DNA from: Microcebus murinus
Taxonomy: Eukaryota > Chordata > Mammalia > Primates > Cheirogaleidae
Assembly: GCF_040939455.1 (NCBI RefSeq)
Contig: NC_134120.1
Span: forward strand, 53,893,001 to 53,957,000
DNA length: 64,000 bases
Direction of reading: 5' to 3'
Shown here piece by piece: positions 22,464 through 34,849 of the stretch. The translations under genes were made by a program, and so were the position numbers. The stretch's first letter is position 1. Each line of letters begins with the position of its first letter. Below the pieces are notes generated by a model. It searched no databases. It was not told the DNA's origin and saw only the letters and a list, made by a program, of their open reading frames with translations.

Positions 22464-25400
22464 TACTATCCCATTTTTGGGTAATTTGTAACATAATCAG
22501 GTTTTTTTCCTTGTAACTAAACATAATATCACAAGTTAAACACTTTACAAAGAAGAACATAGAGATCATATAAAAATCCTTCCTGATATTTATAATGTAT
22601 TTTTACATGGTAGAAATTATTGTGGTTTGAATTTCTTTGTATTTGTGAATACATGGCTGCCCAACATAGCTATTTTCAAATAACATTTTGTTCACTTTGT
22701 TTAGCTTTTTGGATGTCAGATAGGTGCTCTGTTTTTCTATAAAACAATATCATTTTTCTCAAAAGTAAAGAATGTCATATTTTCCTTTAGGTAATGCAGA
22801 ACTGCACAGGAGTATTGGTTGAACAACAGTAGTCTATGACCAAGCAAAAATGTTAGGTATATAAACCTTGGGAATTGGTACCAACTTTGTAACAAGTCTT
22901 AGAAATAACATTTTACTGTGTACAACTTCCTGTATCAGTATACAAAATTGCATAATATGTCATAATAAGGAATTATCTTTGTAATGCATTGGGAGATCTC
23001 CATTCTCTGATCAAACTATTAGTTTTTTAATCTCACTTAGCAAAACTAGAATATTTTCATTAATAAAGTATGAGAGACTGTTACACCATCTTTAATTCAG
23101 TTGCTGCAGTTGTCTAGTTGTAAGCAGCACTGTTTGAATGTTACAAACGGATATTTCAAAATATTATGCAGCAGCAGTTTTGGATTTAATTGTCTGCAGA
23201 TGGTAGATGATCTATTTTCCTTAGTCGCTGCCACATTTCTAATAGTACCCAGGCTGTTCCATGTAAATTAGTAATCTTTCATGTAAGCCTGTCCTTAATT
23301 TTCCAATATTTTTTTCTTTGCATCATTTTCCAGCTGTATCATGTTAGAACTGATGTTTTAATTTTCTATTTTTTTTTAAATATCTGTGTGTCATTAATGT
23401 TAACCACTTAAACACAACCTCTGAGCTGGGCAGGCGAACCAAGAAGGCAGCCTGGTCCACTTCAAGAATCGTAATCATTTCTTTGGTTACATGTTAATCA
23501 TGACAACTATAGCAAAGGCAATTAGTAGTTTCTATTTTTTTTTAACTAATACTTTGAGATGCATTTTTATTCCCATAATGTGAAAAAATAAGATTCCTAA
23601 ATGGAAATCTACATGAAATTTAGTTATCAGAGAAATTTTTCTACATAAAAATGTTTTTAGTAAAAGAGAGTAATATTCTTTACAAAGGTGATTTTAGCAA
23701 GAAGATATTGTGAGTTAAGCAATAGACTTTTAAATAACCTAATAAGTTTTAAAAACCCATATCATCAGAATTAACAACGAATCTGTGTATATCACACTCA
23801 ATTGCAATTGGAAACACTATTCACTCTTCAGCTTTATTTAGACTAATGTTTTTGGTTTACCTTTACTTTTTTGTTCTTCAGTTGATCTATCCAAGATTTA
23901 AGCCAAAGCTTACAACTGTGTTGTAGTTAGAATTCCAGCTACCTAACTAGAGCTTGTTTAAGAGAAAATAATTTAGAAAATTCAACACCTTGCTATGTCT
24001 TTTTTTTCTTTTTTTCCTTTTCTTTTTGTTGTTGTTGGAACAAAGTTGAGACGATTTGATATACTGATGGGGATTCTTCTTGCTAGCCTAGCTTCAGTCT
24101 GGCTTTTTTTTCCCTCATGCATGCTGACCTGGAAATCCTCCTTTGCCTTAGCTGCGATAATCGTGACTCAGCTTACAACACCTTACATTCGCATCGCCCC
24201 CGCTGCAGGCGACGGCCAACTAACAGGTCAGATGTTCAAGTATAGATGAGTCATCTTGCCCATTTCCTGCTCATTTTTCTCAGCTTTGTTTCCCCTCTAC
24301 ATCTCCTCCTTTGCTTAAGGCCTGTTTATGATGTTTCAGACCCTCGGTACAGACCTTTGCTCGCATTAAATTAAGTGATATGCTTGGCCTCTTCTGTGTG
24401 CACATTTATATCCATGCATTAAGTACAACTCCACTGCATGTTTTCATTGTGTGTTTGGTCTGTTGGTATGTTTCTTTCTAGCCTAATGTTATAGAGAAAT
24501 GAACTTTGCTGAACTTGAAATAGCAATAACATCAAACAGGATTTTAAACAAAACACACAAAGGTGGATTCCCAGTTTTCCAAATTAATCTGAAAAGGTGT
24601 TGAGACTTGAGGGTGAGTGAGGTTTATTTTTCACCTTGCAGGGTCTAGTTTGCACATACATTTAGCAATACACAATCTTGTCTGCCAGTATAATTAAATG
24701 AAGCCACCCAAAGCAGTTTAGGGTGACACTGTTCTAATAGCTTTTCATGTACATGGAATTGTGGAGCTGCTTGCATTCTTTATAGATACTTGTTTCAAAG
24801 CAAAGCATTTATATAAAATATGCAGTGGCATATCTACAAGTCAAATGCATTGAATAATTTTAAGAAAGTTGAGAAAAATTGAGTGGCTTAGAGTCATGGA
24901 GTTGAACCATGTGTTTCTTTATTCCAAGAGAAATTAGCTTTTTCTCTCTTATTGCCTCTAAAGGTATACGGACAGCTCTATAAATTCATATAGGAAAAGA
25001 GACCAGTAAGTTACTCCAGATGGAAGGTGAGTAGTTAGTGAACTCCAGAAGACAAACTTTTTGTCCTGTAACAAAAGCAATTCATTGTCAGTATTTCTAG
25101 CATAATTATTATACATGGGCAGGACTCAAAATTCTGGTTTCAAAAGGACCTGCATGTAGTTTAGGTATGATTAAAGTCAAGTAAGAAACACACAACTGTT
25201 TTTCATATAATTTTTACTCCGGCAATTGTTTTTTGTGTGTAAAACTAGGGATGGTTCCCTAACATTTAAGAAAATGGTAAAGCTTAACTCATGGTAAGAA
25301 ATCATAAATGTTTAAGTTGTTCTGTGAGCTTATTGTTTTGGAAAATAAAGCAGTTAAGACTCAGGATAATTATATACTGAGTTTATAAAATAAGGAAATT

Positions 25401-26299
25401 TGGAATAATTCTATTTTTCTCTCCATGGTAATTCTATACATAATTTCAATTATCTATTTCAGGACGTAAAGGCTATAAATTTACTGACACTTCTGTTTCC
25501 CTTGCTGTCAAATTTCTTTAAAGCATATTTCTTTTACTGCTTGAAGTTCTACTTTGTTACTCTTCCTTATCCTGAATTTGTGAAGTTTCCAGTGAAAGTA
25601 TAGAACTGGCCCATGGCACTCTGTATAGGGTTGGGGATCTGTCTTGAAGGTTGTAGGGTTCATCCAGCAAGTCTGATCACCCATTATGTCTGACCTGGCA
25701 CCAGACTTGTCCCCAAATCATTAAAAATAGGTTGGCCCCCCATCATTAAATGAATACTTATGGGAATTACAGTGAAACAGTCCCTTTCTCAGGCTATACC
25801 TATAATCCACTAATTCAAGTGAAGCATCTTGTTTACTCAGAATGAAGCAAGCAGAGCTTCTGAATGCAGCTTTCTCTGTAAAGTTTGCATGATCAAGAAG
25901 GTACCTCATAAAGCAGCCTCCTCTGTGAGGCTTTCAGACCTGGTGCGTGTGGCTGCTTCAGAGCTGGGCTGTGAAGGACACCCCCAGCGGCAGCGTACGG
26001 CTGCCTTTCCTCTGAAAGGCTGCGGGTGATCTACCTCATGTACTTTGGTTTATTAGAGATTAAAATGATGGAGTATTAGAATAAGCATCAAAAACCAGTA
26101 AAAAAAAAAAATAAAACCTACTCTTGTTCTTTCTTCTGTATTTACCACTGGTTTTAATGATGGTTAATCTTACCCAGATAAATTCACACTCAAGTAATAT
26201 TTCTTTTGCATTTTCCATTTTCATCAGCCATCAATTATGATAGTAGTAACACTGTCTGTTTTAAGAGATTTATTCATGAGTAAGACTGCAAGCCTGAGA
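22464..26299. other. Intron sequence, repeat-poor
   Basis: Nearly 3.9 kb of AT-rich intron without a repeat I can name. Frame 23995-24249 follows a T-rich tract and frame 25829-26029 a GC-richer patch; neither has supporting features. Confidence 0.45.
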
Positions 26300-26360
26300 C
26301 TTAATTCATTCAATCATTTATTTGACATTTATTGAACACCTTCTGTGTGCCAGATATGGA
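26300..26360 (-). mobile_element. L2 LINE 3'-terminal fragment
   Basis: TCATTCAATCATTTATTTGA, CATTTATTGAACACCTTCTG and TGTGCCAGATATGG are the reverse complement of the L2 tail. Confidence 0.75.
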
Positions 26361-26889
26361 TCTGCCAACTCTTATAAAGAGTTTGACTTTGTATGGTTGC
26401 CCAGACGTCTTGGCATCAGGTGTATTTGTATTAGTAACCTCAGAACCTACATACACACCTACTCATATGATTGAAAAATTATTATTATACTTGCCATTTA
26501 GCAAAGCTAAGAAAAGACAGCAGTTTTATAACTGATAGGAACAAAAGGACATGTATTTCAAAACCTTTCTTGTCATTTTGGACAGCTTAGGCAATGGTCA
26601 GAGGGACAGCTCCAAACATTTTACATCTGTGACCCATTGAACAGTTGTAGTTTTGTTTAATAGATCAATCCTGTCGCTTCCAGAAGCCAACAGGAAATAC
26701 AGAAGGGATATATTCTGAAGTACCTTCAGCCCTTTGTTTGTTCGTTTTGTTTTAACTATGCTGACATCTTGCCCTGCAACTCCTATTTGATGCTATACTT
26801 GCATGAGGAAACCTGTGTAAGATTGTGACTTCTTTGCATCATTGTCCCTTTTGTCCCAGAATGTAGTACAAGCTGCATAGGTTTCCCCT

Positions 26890-27030
26890 TGATATAGGTG
26901 GGACTTCCCTCACTTGTCTAACACCAAAGAAAACAACACCCTGGTGCTCTGACCCCAGCACCCAGGACTATGCCAGGCATGATAAAAAGTGCTCATAAAT
27001 ATTTCTTGACTGAATTAGTTGAAGGAATGG
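26890..27030 (+). mobile_element. L2 LINE 3'-end fragment
   Basis: CCCAGCACCCAGGACTATGC, CAGGCATGATAAAAAGTGCT and CATAAATATTTCTTGACTGA match the L2 3' end in sense orientation. Confidence 0.7.
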
Positions 27031-27783
27031 CGCAGGTGTCAGGAGGGTTCCAAAGAAGGAGCTCTGACTGTAGAATGCTAGTGTGTTTCACAAGCAGTCC
27101 TGTTATTACACTTGAGCACATTTCTTAGCTATTTTGACCTCAGTCAACAGTAAGAAATACATCATCACCCAGTACTGTATACAAACATACACATACCCAT
27201 AAGTTTAACTGGAACAAAAGCTTTAGAAACCATACTGCCAACGCACCCTCTTTTTTTTCTAGCCTTCTGATTTCAAGATTGTTCTTTTTCAAGCACCAAA
27301 TGAGGCAAGAAAAGCTTCATCTTTTTCTGCTGTGCCTCTTTTAATAAAAGGATTTGTTCTGTAAATTTCAGATTTAGTCAAAGGCTGCAGTCAAGGATCT
27401 AGAAGGCCACATGTGGCCCCAAGGCCACAGGTTCTCCCCACTTTGCTAAAAACGAACTCAATTTAGGAGATAGCAAGAGGAAGCAGAATGTCTGATTGGA
27501 ATGAAGGTTCTGTCTGTCTCAGAACTCCTACCCTAAAGAGTTCACACAGAGAAAGTTCTAGAAAATGGAAATGCTCCTGGTCTTTACTTTCTTCCTTTTA
27601 TCTTGTGATTCATTGTTCATAATACAGAGCTGCTTTGGGAAGAAAATAGACAGTTATACATACTAGAAATTTCTCTTTAAGAATTTTTTGTTTTATAAAT
27701 ATGTCTAGGCTATTTATTTTATGTTAAGGTATTTCTGTTTATGATTTAATAACCCAGCCAACTCTGAGATGCTGTGGAGAATG

Positions 27784-27786
<3 letters not shown>
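27031..27786. other. Intron sequence, nothing firmly recognised
   Basis: A short stretch near 27400 (GGCCACATGTGGCCCCAAGG) has the look of a hAT terminal region but is too short to name. Confidence 0.35.

Positions 27787-27842
<56 letters not shown>
27787..27842. repeat. (TA)28 microsatellite
   Basis: Fifty-six bases of uninterrupted TA. It sits inside the first copy of the local duplication described next. Confidence 0.97.
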
Positions 27843-27847
<5 letters not shown>

Positions 27848-27850
27848 TCA

Positions 27851-27912
27851 GGAGCCTTTTCTTTTGCAAATAAAACAAACCAATGGTTTTTCAATTCACT
27901 AGCAAAAGCATA
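27851..27912 (+). repeat. Local duplication, copy 1
   Basis: The block TTGCAAATAAAACAAACCAA TGG..TTTTCAA..CAAAAGCATA pairs with 28191-28251. About three quarters of aligned bases agree. Sequence before both copies is also related (ATGGTGTAT and TTCAG/AGCC), with the (TA)28 expansion present only here. Confidence 0.75.
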
Positions 27913-27995
27913 AAAAGCTTTGTCTGTCTGTCTTGTTCCCAGTGTAGCCCATGCGGCAAGTGTTTCAAATTATTTGTCAAATGACTGAATGAATA
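27913..27995 (+). mobile_element. L2 LINE 3'-end fragment
   Basis: AGCTTTGTCTGTCTGTCTTG, TTCCCAGTGTAGCCCATG, GCAAGTGTTTCAAATTATTT and GTCAAATGACTGAATGAATA follow the L2 3' end phrase by phrase. Confidence 0.7.
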
Positions 27996-27999
27996 ACAG

Positions 28000-28075
28000 T
28001 TGATAATCTTTCTTGCTAAATTTATCCCTAGGTATTTCATAGCTTTTTATCACTTTTGTGAGTAAGTTTCGAACA
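28000..28075 (-). mobile_element. L1 LINE fragment (antisense, tentative)
   Basis: AATCTTTCTTGCTAAATTTA and TCCCTAGGTATTTCATAGCT match the antisense L1 ORF2 phrase with GGTTAAATTTATTCCTAGG then TATTTTATT. Confidence 0.55.
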
Positions 28076-28190
28076 GATTTTGATTGAGGGCAGGAATCTT
28101 TTAAAATTGGTTTATTTTGCCATCTTTTGACTGATTTTATGATACTTAGTTGCATAACGTCTCTTCATTATGGTGTATTTTTTTAAATTC

Positions 28191-28251
28191 AGTAGCCCCT
28201 TCCATTGCAAATAAAGCAAACCAATGGCTTTTCAACCATTTACAAAAGCAT
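28191..28251 (+). repeat. Local duplication, copy 2
   Basis: Partner of 27851-27912, about 340 bp downstream in the same orientation: TTGCAAATAAAGCAAACCAA TGGCTTTTCAA...CAAAAGCATA. Here the position of the (TA)28 tract is occupied by a short T/A run. Confidence 0.75.
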
Positions 28252-28584
28252 AATTGTAATCAGCTGTTTCTTTTAGCAAGAGACATAAGGTTTAATTAAA
28301 ATGTTTTTAGAGAATGGCCCACCCACTTATACCAACATCATCTGTTTTACTCCCACTCCTCACACTGTGTCTGTTCTCTTCTCTGCCTCCCACCTGTCAG
28401 ATCCAATATTCTTAGTGTGCAAAAAAAAAAAACATGGCAGGGCTAAGATGTAGGTAGATAATGTTTGTCCTTCTGTGGACCCAAGTTTCTGTTTGTAAGA
28501 TGAAGACATAACTGAAATCAGACCTTAGCCACATTGAGTAGCTGGGAGGATTGGATGTGGCTTGAAGATTGTGGGATTGTTCAC

Positions 28585-28905
28585 TGAACTTTAACTCAGT
28601 AGCAGGAACAGCAGATGCAAAGGTCCTGTGGTAGAAGGAAGCCTGGCCAAATATGAAGAATTGCAAAGCAGTCATCATGGCTAGAGAGCAAGAAGGATGT
28701 GTGAGTCAGCAGTAAGGTTGTACAGGCAGGCAGAGGCTGACTTTGACCTTGCAAGTTACATTAAGGACTTTGATCTTGATCCCAGGAGCAATAGAAAGCA
28801 GTTGAAGTGTTTTCAGGAGGGGCAGACAGGATCAGGTTTGCACTGTACTCCAACCTCCTTGGAGTCATTGGAGGAGAGATGAAAAAGGCCACAAGACTGA
28901 AAGTA
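28585..28905 (-). mobile_element. L2 LINE fragment
   Basis: AGCAGATGCAAAGGTCCTGT, ATTAAGGACTTTGATCTTGA and AGAAAGCAGTTGAAGTGTTT then CAGACAGGATCAGG are antisense L2 blocks (consensus CAAGTGCAAAGGCCCTGAG, GGACTTTGGATTTTATTC, GGAAGCCACTGGAGGG). It may continue with lower identity to about 29090. The overlapping opposed frames at 28697-28882 and 28813-29088 are repeat artefacts. Confidence 0.8.
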
Positions 28906-29409
28906 AAACTCTAAGGAATGGAAGACCATCCAACAAACTAGAAAAAAGGAGAGTAAGTAGATGTGATTAGAAGAGCTAAATGCCAGCAAATTAATACAGT
29001 AAGTGCTGGCCATGGGTAATCTATCAGCTGCAGTCGGCGTGGAAGAGCACATGATAGGTGATATAAGGGACATTGTCAAACACATCAAAGGAACTAGTAA
29101 TATTTGAATCCCTCCTAGCTAGAATGGCTTAATTCAGCCACTGCCTGAGATACCCACTTCATTTCTTTTGAGAGATATTTACTAGGGTACATGTATGAAT
29201 CAAAACTATAAAGGATAATAGAACTCAGCAATATTGTCTGAATAGATGGGTACGAGATAAAATCACACCAGCGTTATAGCTGCAGCAGTTATATTTTGCC
29301 CTTTCGAGAGTTCAGTCATTAGACTCATGAAGGGCTGTATCATAGACTGTTAATTGCATTTACTATAAAATATATATACAAATACATAGAAATATTTTTA
29401 TCTACTATT

Positions 29410-29510
29410 ATAGGGACCATATTTTATGTATCTTGAAACTTTCCACAACCTGCGAGGCACAGGAAAGGCACTCAGAGACAAGCTATTATTTTTTGATGGA
29501 ATGAAGTCAT
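29410..29510 (+). mobile_element. L2 LINE 3'-end fragment (tentative)
   Basis: TAGGGACCATATTTTATGTA, CCACAACCTGCGAGGCACAG and TTTTTGATGGAATGAA loosely follow the L2 3' end. Confidence 0.4.
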
Positions 29511-32500
29511 TTGTAAAGGATAAAATTCCATTCAAGGCATGAATTAATTTCCATACCACCTTTTTAATTTTTAAATAATGTCCCTGATGCAGAGGAGCTT
29601 CCAGTTGTGACTGCAGTCAGGATTTCAGAAGGTACAACAGGACCGAAAGTTACATAGCCTCCCTGCAGACCGTGTCTGAAGTGCACACGGTTGATCTCTA
29701 ACAGAAACTGAACTTGCAGCTTTCAGTCCCTGCCATGAGCTTAGGAAGCTGTCCTGTGAGCACCGCCCGCTGCTTTCCGAAGGAAGCATTCATTCATGCA
29801 TCCTTCTCATCTCTGAACAGCCCCCTGCCACCTGCCTAAGAGCTTGCTGTGTACTTACATCTACTCCACCTTAAGAGATGAGAAACATTCACAGAAGTGC
29901 AACGTGCTCTTTGCTCTCCAGGAACTTATGTTTACAGCCTTTGTTAAGACTAACATAAACAGTTCAGTAAATATCCCACTTCATGAATTTACCAATACCT
30001 TGAATTATTGTTCAAGGTATTGTACCCATAATGAGATACGGGTAATGAAATGAGTTAACACATATTTAATTGTCCTCTAAAACATAATATCTGTATGGCA
30101 CTGGAGTCATTTTCGGTGTTAGAAGTTTCAATTTAACTGTATGAGAGAATTTAGGGTAAAAATAAAGGGAAGAAAATTTCTCCTTTAGGCTTCTCTATAA
30201 ATAAAAATGGTCAAACTCTTCATTGAAACCAATAATCAGCTGATTTGAACAGCGGCCGAATTGATGGACATAGTGGCTGAATTAGAGCTAGTATTTTCCA
30301 CCTCACGAGGTGTCTTGTTTTTTGTCAAATGCAGTCTCATGTCAGTATGGCTGACGAACGATTGCTGTACGCTGTCTTGGGCATCCAGGTCAGATGGCAG
30401 AGGGGACATCAGCGCTGTGTGTATTGGCCATGGAGGCTAGTGGAGAATGTTAGTGTGAGGAGAATTTGGTTGCCTTTTCAGCATCTCTTACAAGGGCAGC
30501 TTGAGGATGCTGAAATTTCTTTTTCAGCTGAAAAGAATGTAAAATGAGGGGAAAATTTTATTCTTTCGGCAATGCCAGCTGACTGCATTTTAATGGGCTG
30601 TAGTGTCACTGTTGATTTATTGCCCTTTTTTGTTCTTTTATGTGTTATATTTGTCATTTTGCTATGGCAGTTTCATCTATAAAACGGTATAGTTATAAGA
30701 AATTGGTGCGAGGATACAGGCATACTATGGGGGCTTCTGTTCCTTTGTTCCTGTCATTTTGGAATGAAATACCAAGTCAAATATAAAGTGTTTGATTTCA
30801 GAAATAATATATTTTAAAAGCTGTATCTTATACTAAAATAGTATTGTTTTCCATTTTTATTACATAAACTTAAGAATTTCTGTGTAAAAGATTTTCAATG
30901 TCTAAAAACAATTTTTCAATATCATTTTATGTTTTTCCTTTCTGTCAGCAGTGTGATAAAGGAAAACAAAACAATGTATTTAACCATATTTTATTTGCTT
31001 ATGGCATAGAGCTTTCTGGCTTGAGTATGTTGATATTTTATATTGTAGGAAACCTTTAATTTTTAGATTAATCTAGTACATTACACATGTCCAAAAAGAA
31101 TGCTGAAATAAAGTTTTGAGCTCGAAATAAGCAAAGATTTTGGTAAAAGGTACCAAATACTATGAAAAAGTACCTGCAGTTTAAAAAATAGTTTTAAGAT
31201 TTTTGTATGAAAGATTTTATATTGATAGTCCAATTATTCTTGCCTTTTCTATAAGGAAATATTTCAGTTTTATAGTAAAATTAAATCAGTTCATCCTTGA
31301 TATTAATAAAAATGGAAACTGCCTGGATATTTTGAAAATATTTATCAAAGCTGAGCGACAGTGTCTGTTTCACTTGTTCTTCCTCTTTCCTCCGGTGGCT
31401 AGAGTGGAACTAGACACACACAGGCTGTTCACCAACTGCTGTCCATAGATACCAGTTGTGACGTTTTGACTTTCGTCCTTTGATTTGCTTTAGAAAATTA
31501 CTACCACAATTGAAGGCATCAAAATTAATTCTAACAGTTTTATATCTAAGAATCCCAGCGATTTCCCTCAGAATTCGTAGGCAGAGGGCTGTGTTGTGTG
31601 CTATGTAATTAACTTTTTGGTAGACTTTAGATTTAGTCTCTCTTGTAAATAAATATTTTTGGATTACTGTAAAATACTTTGTATTTGTGAGAGTTCCCTG
31701 AAAATATTTGTGGGTGTGATCTGATATATTTAATCAGAATAGAAAGGAGATCAGAATTTCCTTCTTTATTTTAAGACAACAAGATGTAGAGGAGGCAGTG
31801 GATTGAGAAAGTATCAAGGGTAGATTTAGTCTAAACAACACTCCTCTTTAAAGAAAGAATTTATTTTAAATGCTTTACTGACCTTGGTGAACAAAAGGAG
31901 AAAAATAACAGTCTTATAGCAGAAGTACTCCATTTGCCTTTTCAACAATATTAGCATCGAAACTTGTTCAGCGACATCTCCAATGGGCTGTGAGGCCCAA
32001 AGTCTTTTAAAAATTGACTTCTAAAATTCTAGTATGTTAAAAATATCGCCTCCCTCCCCGGTCTGTGGCACACACATATTACTTTTCTGTAGGATTGTCA
32101 TTGTTGGTTTTAGTATGAGAGATTTTTGTGTTTGGCTTTAATGTCTGATTCTTTCTCAAGTTGTGGCTCTTCTCACTTAGCTACCGAGTATTCTTCATCA
32201 GATAACTTTTCTCTGTTGGGGAGGTTGCCCTGAGGGGAAGGGGAGGAGAGAGGTTGCTCTGCAGTGCTGAACTGTAGCCCTGGTCAGGCGCGGTCCTGTC
32301 TCACATGCTGGTCAGCTGCAAAGCCAGGGTTCGTGAAGCCTGGAGACCAGACATAGTGCATCTTCTGGGAGCATCACTTTTCTAAATCATAAATAATGCA
32401 ACACGTAATTTCTATTAAAAATTGATGTATTCGGAGATAAAATGCAACATTTGCATGCCTTATTTAAAGAGATCAAAAGACCAACAAAAGCAAATTTCCT

Positions 32501-32729
32501 GTTGGCACTTGTTCTGTCTCCTGCTCATACTGGGTAAAGATGATGGAGAAGTGTAAGAATCACAGAACAGGTGAGAGTCCTCGGGGGTAGAATCGGAATC
32601 ATTTTCAGACCCACGTGGCACACTTCCTAGGGCATGTCAGATAGGAATGTGAACCTAACAGTTGTCTGCCCCTGATCTTAATAGCATAGTTCACACACGA
32701 GCTCTGGACACAGGGCACATTAGTTAGAA
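29511..32729. other. Intron sequence, repeat-poor, with a perfect hairpin at 29993-30022
   Basis: No named repeat. CAATACCTTGAA (29993-30004), a 6-base loop and TTCAAGGTATTG (30011-30022) form a perfect 12-bp inverted repeat. Frames 29844-30053, 30329-30547 and 31203-31448 are unsupported. Confidence 0.5.
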
Positions 32730-32930
32730 AGCATGTACCTTAGAAAAGAAGGTAGCAGGTTCAAGTCCAGGCCTCTTGGGCACATCTCGCATACTTTCAA
32801 AATATCAGTTTCCATTTCTGTAAAACAGGGAGAATACTCTTTCTTCACCTAATCGTGGGCTGTGGGCATGGAACGCAATAATGTATGTAGAGTTGAGCAT
32901 GAAGCTGGCTCAGAGGAAAGGGCAGTTGCT
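32730..32930 (-). mobile_element. MIR-family SINE fragment
   Basis: GCAGGTTCAAGTCCAGGCCT, TATCAGTTTCCATTTCTGTA, AAACAGGGAGAATACT and TAATGTATGTAGAGTTG match the antisense MIR/MIR3 order. Confidence 0.7.
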
Positions 32931-32963
32931 GGTGCTTTTTCTGTGGCTTTGTTGTTGTTATTC

Positions 32964-33247
32964 ATTTTTTTTTTTACTGAAACAGAGTCTCGCTCTGTCA
33001 CCTGAGCTTGAGAGCCTAGGTCACAGCAACCTCAGACTCCTTGGCTCAAGTGATCCTCCTGCCTCATCCTCCTGAGTAGCTGGGACTACAGGCATGTGCC
33101 ACCACTCCTGGCTAATTTGTTCTATTTTTAGTAGAGACTGGTCTTGCTGTTGCTCAGGCTGGTCTTGAGAACTCCTGGCCTCAAGGGATCCTCCTGCCTG
33201 GGCTTCCTAGAGTGCTAGGATTAAGGGCTGAGCCACCACTGGGGCCT
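32964..33247 (-). mobile_element. Alu SINE, strepsirrhine type (copy A)
   Basis: T-run followed by ACAGAGTCTCGCTCTGTCAC, CACAGCAACCTCAGACTCCT and TAGCTGGGACTACAGGCATG, then the second arm, ending GAGCCACCACTGGGGCC. Flanked by direct repeats GTTGTTGTTATTC (32951-32963) and GTTATTGTTATTC (33248-33260), 12 of 13 identical, which mark a retrotransposed insertion. Confidence 0.95.
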
Positions 33248-34503
33248 GTTATTGTTATTCTAATATAGGATTATTTTCTGGCCCTTGAGGCTTTTAAGAA
33301 AACTAGGTAATTAATCCAGCCACTGCCAGTCCAAGTGTGTGACACTGCAGCCCTTTAGAGAGGTTCAAACTTGAACTTCTAGGAAAATGAGTGGATTTCG
33401 TGTTGGTTTGTAGCGTGTTGTTTACGTGAGCACCACATGGATGCGGTGGTCTCCAGGAGCGCCAGAGCGTGAGCAGAACATTATTATTCTCTCATGTGTC
33501 AAGACCTGCAATGAGTCCGTGCTGATGGCATTCCCCATTCACCTGTCATTGGGATATAACAGCATCAGGTGGCCCAGGCTATTATCTTGCTGTTGGCAAC
33601 GATAGCACTGATGATAATGATGAAAAGTTACCACATTTTCAAATACTTTATTTCAAGCAGTAATAGCCCCAAGCATTGTATAACCTATTCTGTCCTTCCC
33701 ACAGCCCAGCACACTGGATAAAACACCAGGTTCCCTTTGTCGGCCATTTGAGGCTCCTTTGTCCCTCAGTGTCCTTGGCTTAAATGTGAACACCTTTCTT
33801 TGTCTTTATCCTTCAGTAACATCATTTCTCAAGAGCACATGAGAGGATGTCCTTTCATAGAACTCTGTTAAGGTGGATTGTAGATTATCTCATTTAATAA
33901 CCTTTTCAGACAGGAGGTATGAAGGTGGGCAAATGTAAAGCAGTGTGTAAGGGAATGAGAAGCCTTACTTAGAAGTACGGCTTAGCCACAAGTTTTCTTC
34001 ACCATGCTGTTTTCGTCTTTAGAAGAGTAAATAACTGTCTCTGAGAAACAATATTTGAAAATAAACCTGGCACCTCCCTTGGAGTTAATAAATGGCATCT
34101 GCTTGCACATGTATTAGTATCTCTGATGAGCTTTCACATTTACTCTAGTAAATAGTCAGGCCATACATCACTTGAGCAATGTAATTAATGTTCAGTTTAA
34201 TATGTATAATTTACTTATTGGTATTGCAAATGATGCAGTTATTGATTGTGGGTTATTATTAACTATAAACAAGTTGGAGCTGTTGCTCAAAACACATATT
34301 GACATAGCAGCTTTTGTCTGAGATTTTATGTAGGTGTTGTCCTTACTGTGATTTAATTTTATCTGTACTCAAGATGTAAATATGTAGGCATGATGAGAAA
34401 CAAGAGTATCTTTGTGATAATATTACCCCTTTGATGGGTACTCCTTATATGTCTTTGAATAATTCTTTAGATATTGGTGTATTTCTTTTTTTTAATATTC
34501 CTC
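33248..34503. other. Intron sequence, nothing firmly recognised
   Basis: A possible worn MIR piece lies near 33880-33925 (GATTATCTCATTTAATAACC). Nothing else to name. Confidence 0.4.
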
Positions 34504-34833
34504 TTTTTTTTTTTTTTGAGACAGAGTCTCGCTTTGTTATCCAGGCTAGAGTGAGTGCCGTGGCGTCAGCCTGGCTCACAGCAACCTCAAACTCCTGGGC
34601 TCAAGCAATCCTCCTGCCTCAGCCTCCCACGTAGCTGGGACTACAGGCATGTGCCACCATGCCCGGCTAATTTTTTATATATATATCAGTTGGCCAATTA
34701 ATTTCTTTCTATTTATAGTAGAGACGGGGTCTCGCTCTTGCTCAGGCTGGTTTTTAACTCCTGACCTTGAGCAATCCGCCCGCCTCGGCCTCCCAAGAGC
34801 TAGGATTACAGGCGTGAGCCACAGCGCCCGGCC
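34504..34833 (-). mobile_element. Alu SINE with lemur-type arm linker (copy B)
   Basis: Full dimeric element from the T-run to GCGCCCGGCC. Between the arms is a TATATATA stretch followed by CAGTTGGCCAATTAATTTC, which I recall as typical of lemur Alus. Low divergence. Flanked by ATATTCCTC plus Ts at 34495-34503 and 34834-34842, a target duplication. It inserted next to the T-rich tail of copy C. Confidence 0.96.
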
Positions 34834-34849
34834 ATATTCCTCTTTTTTT

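Noticed and set aside
27370..27445. Possible hAT terminal repeat around GGCCACATGTGGCCCC
   Set aside because: Too short and without a partner end.
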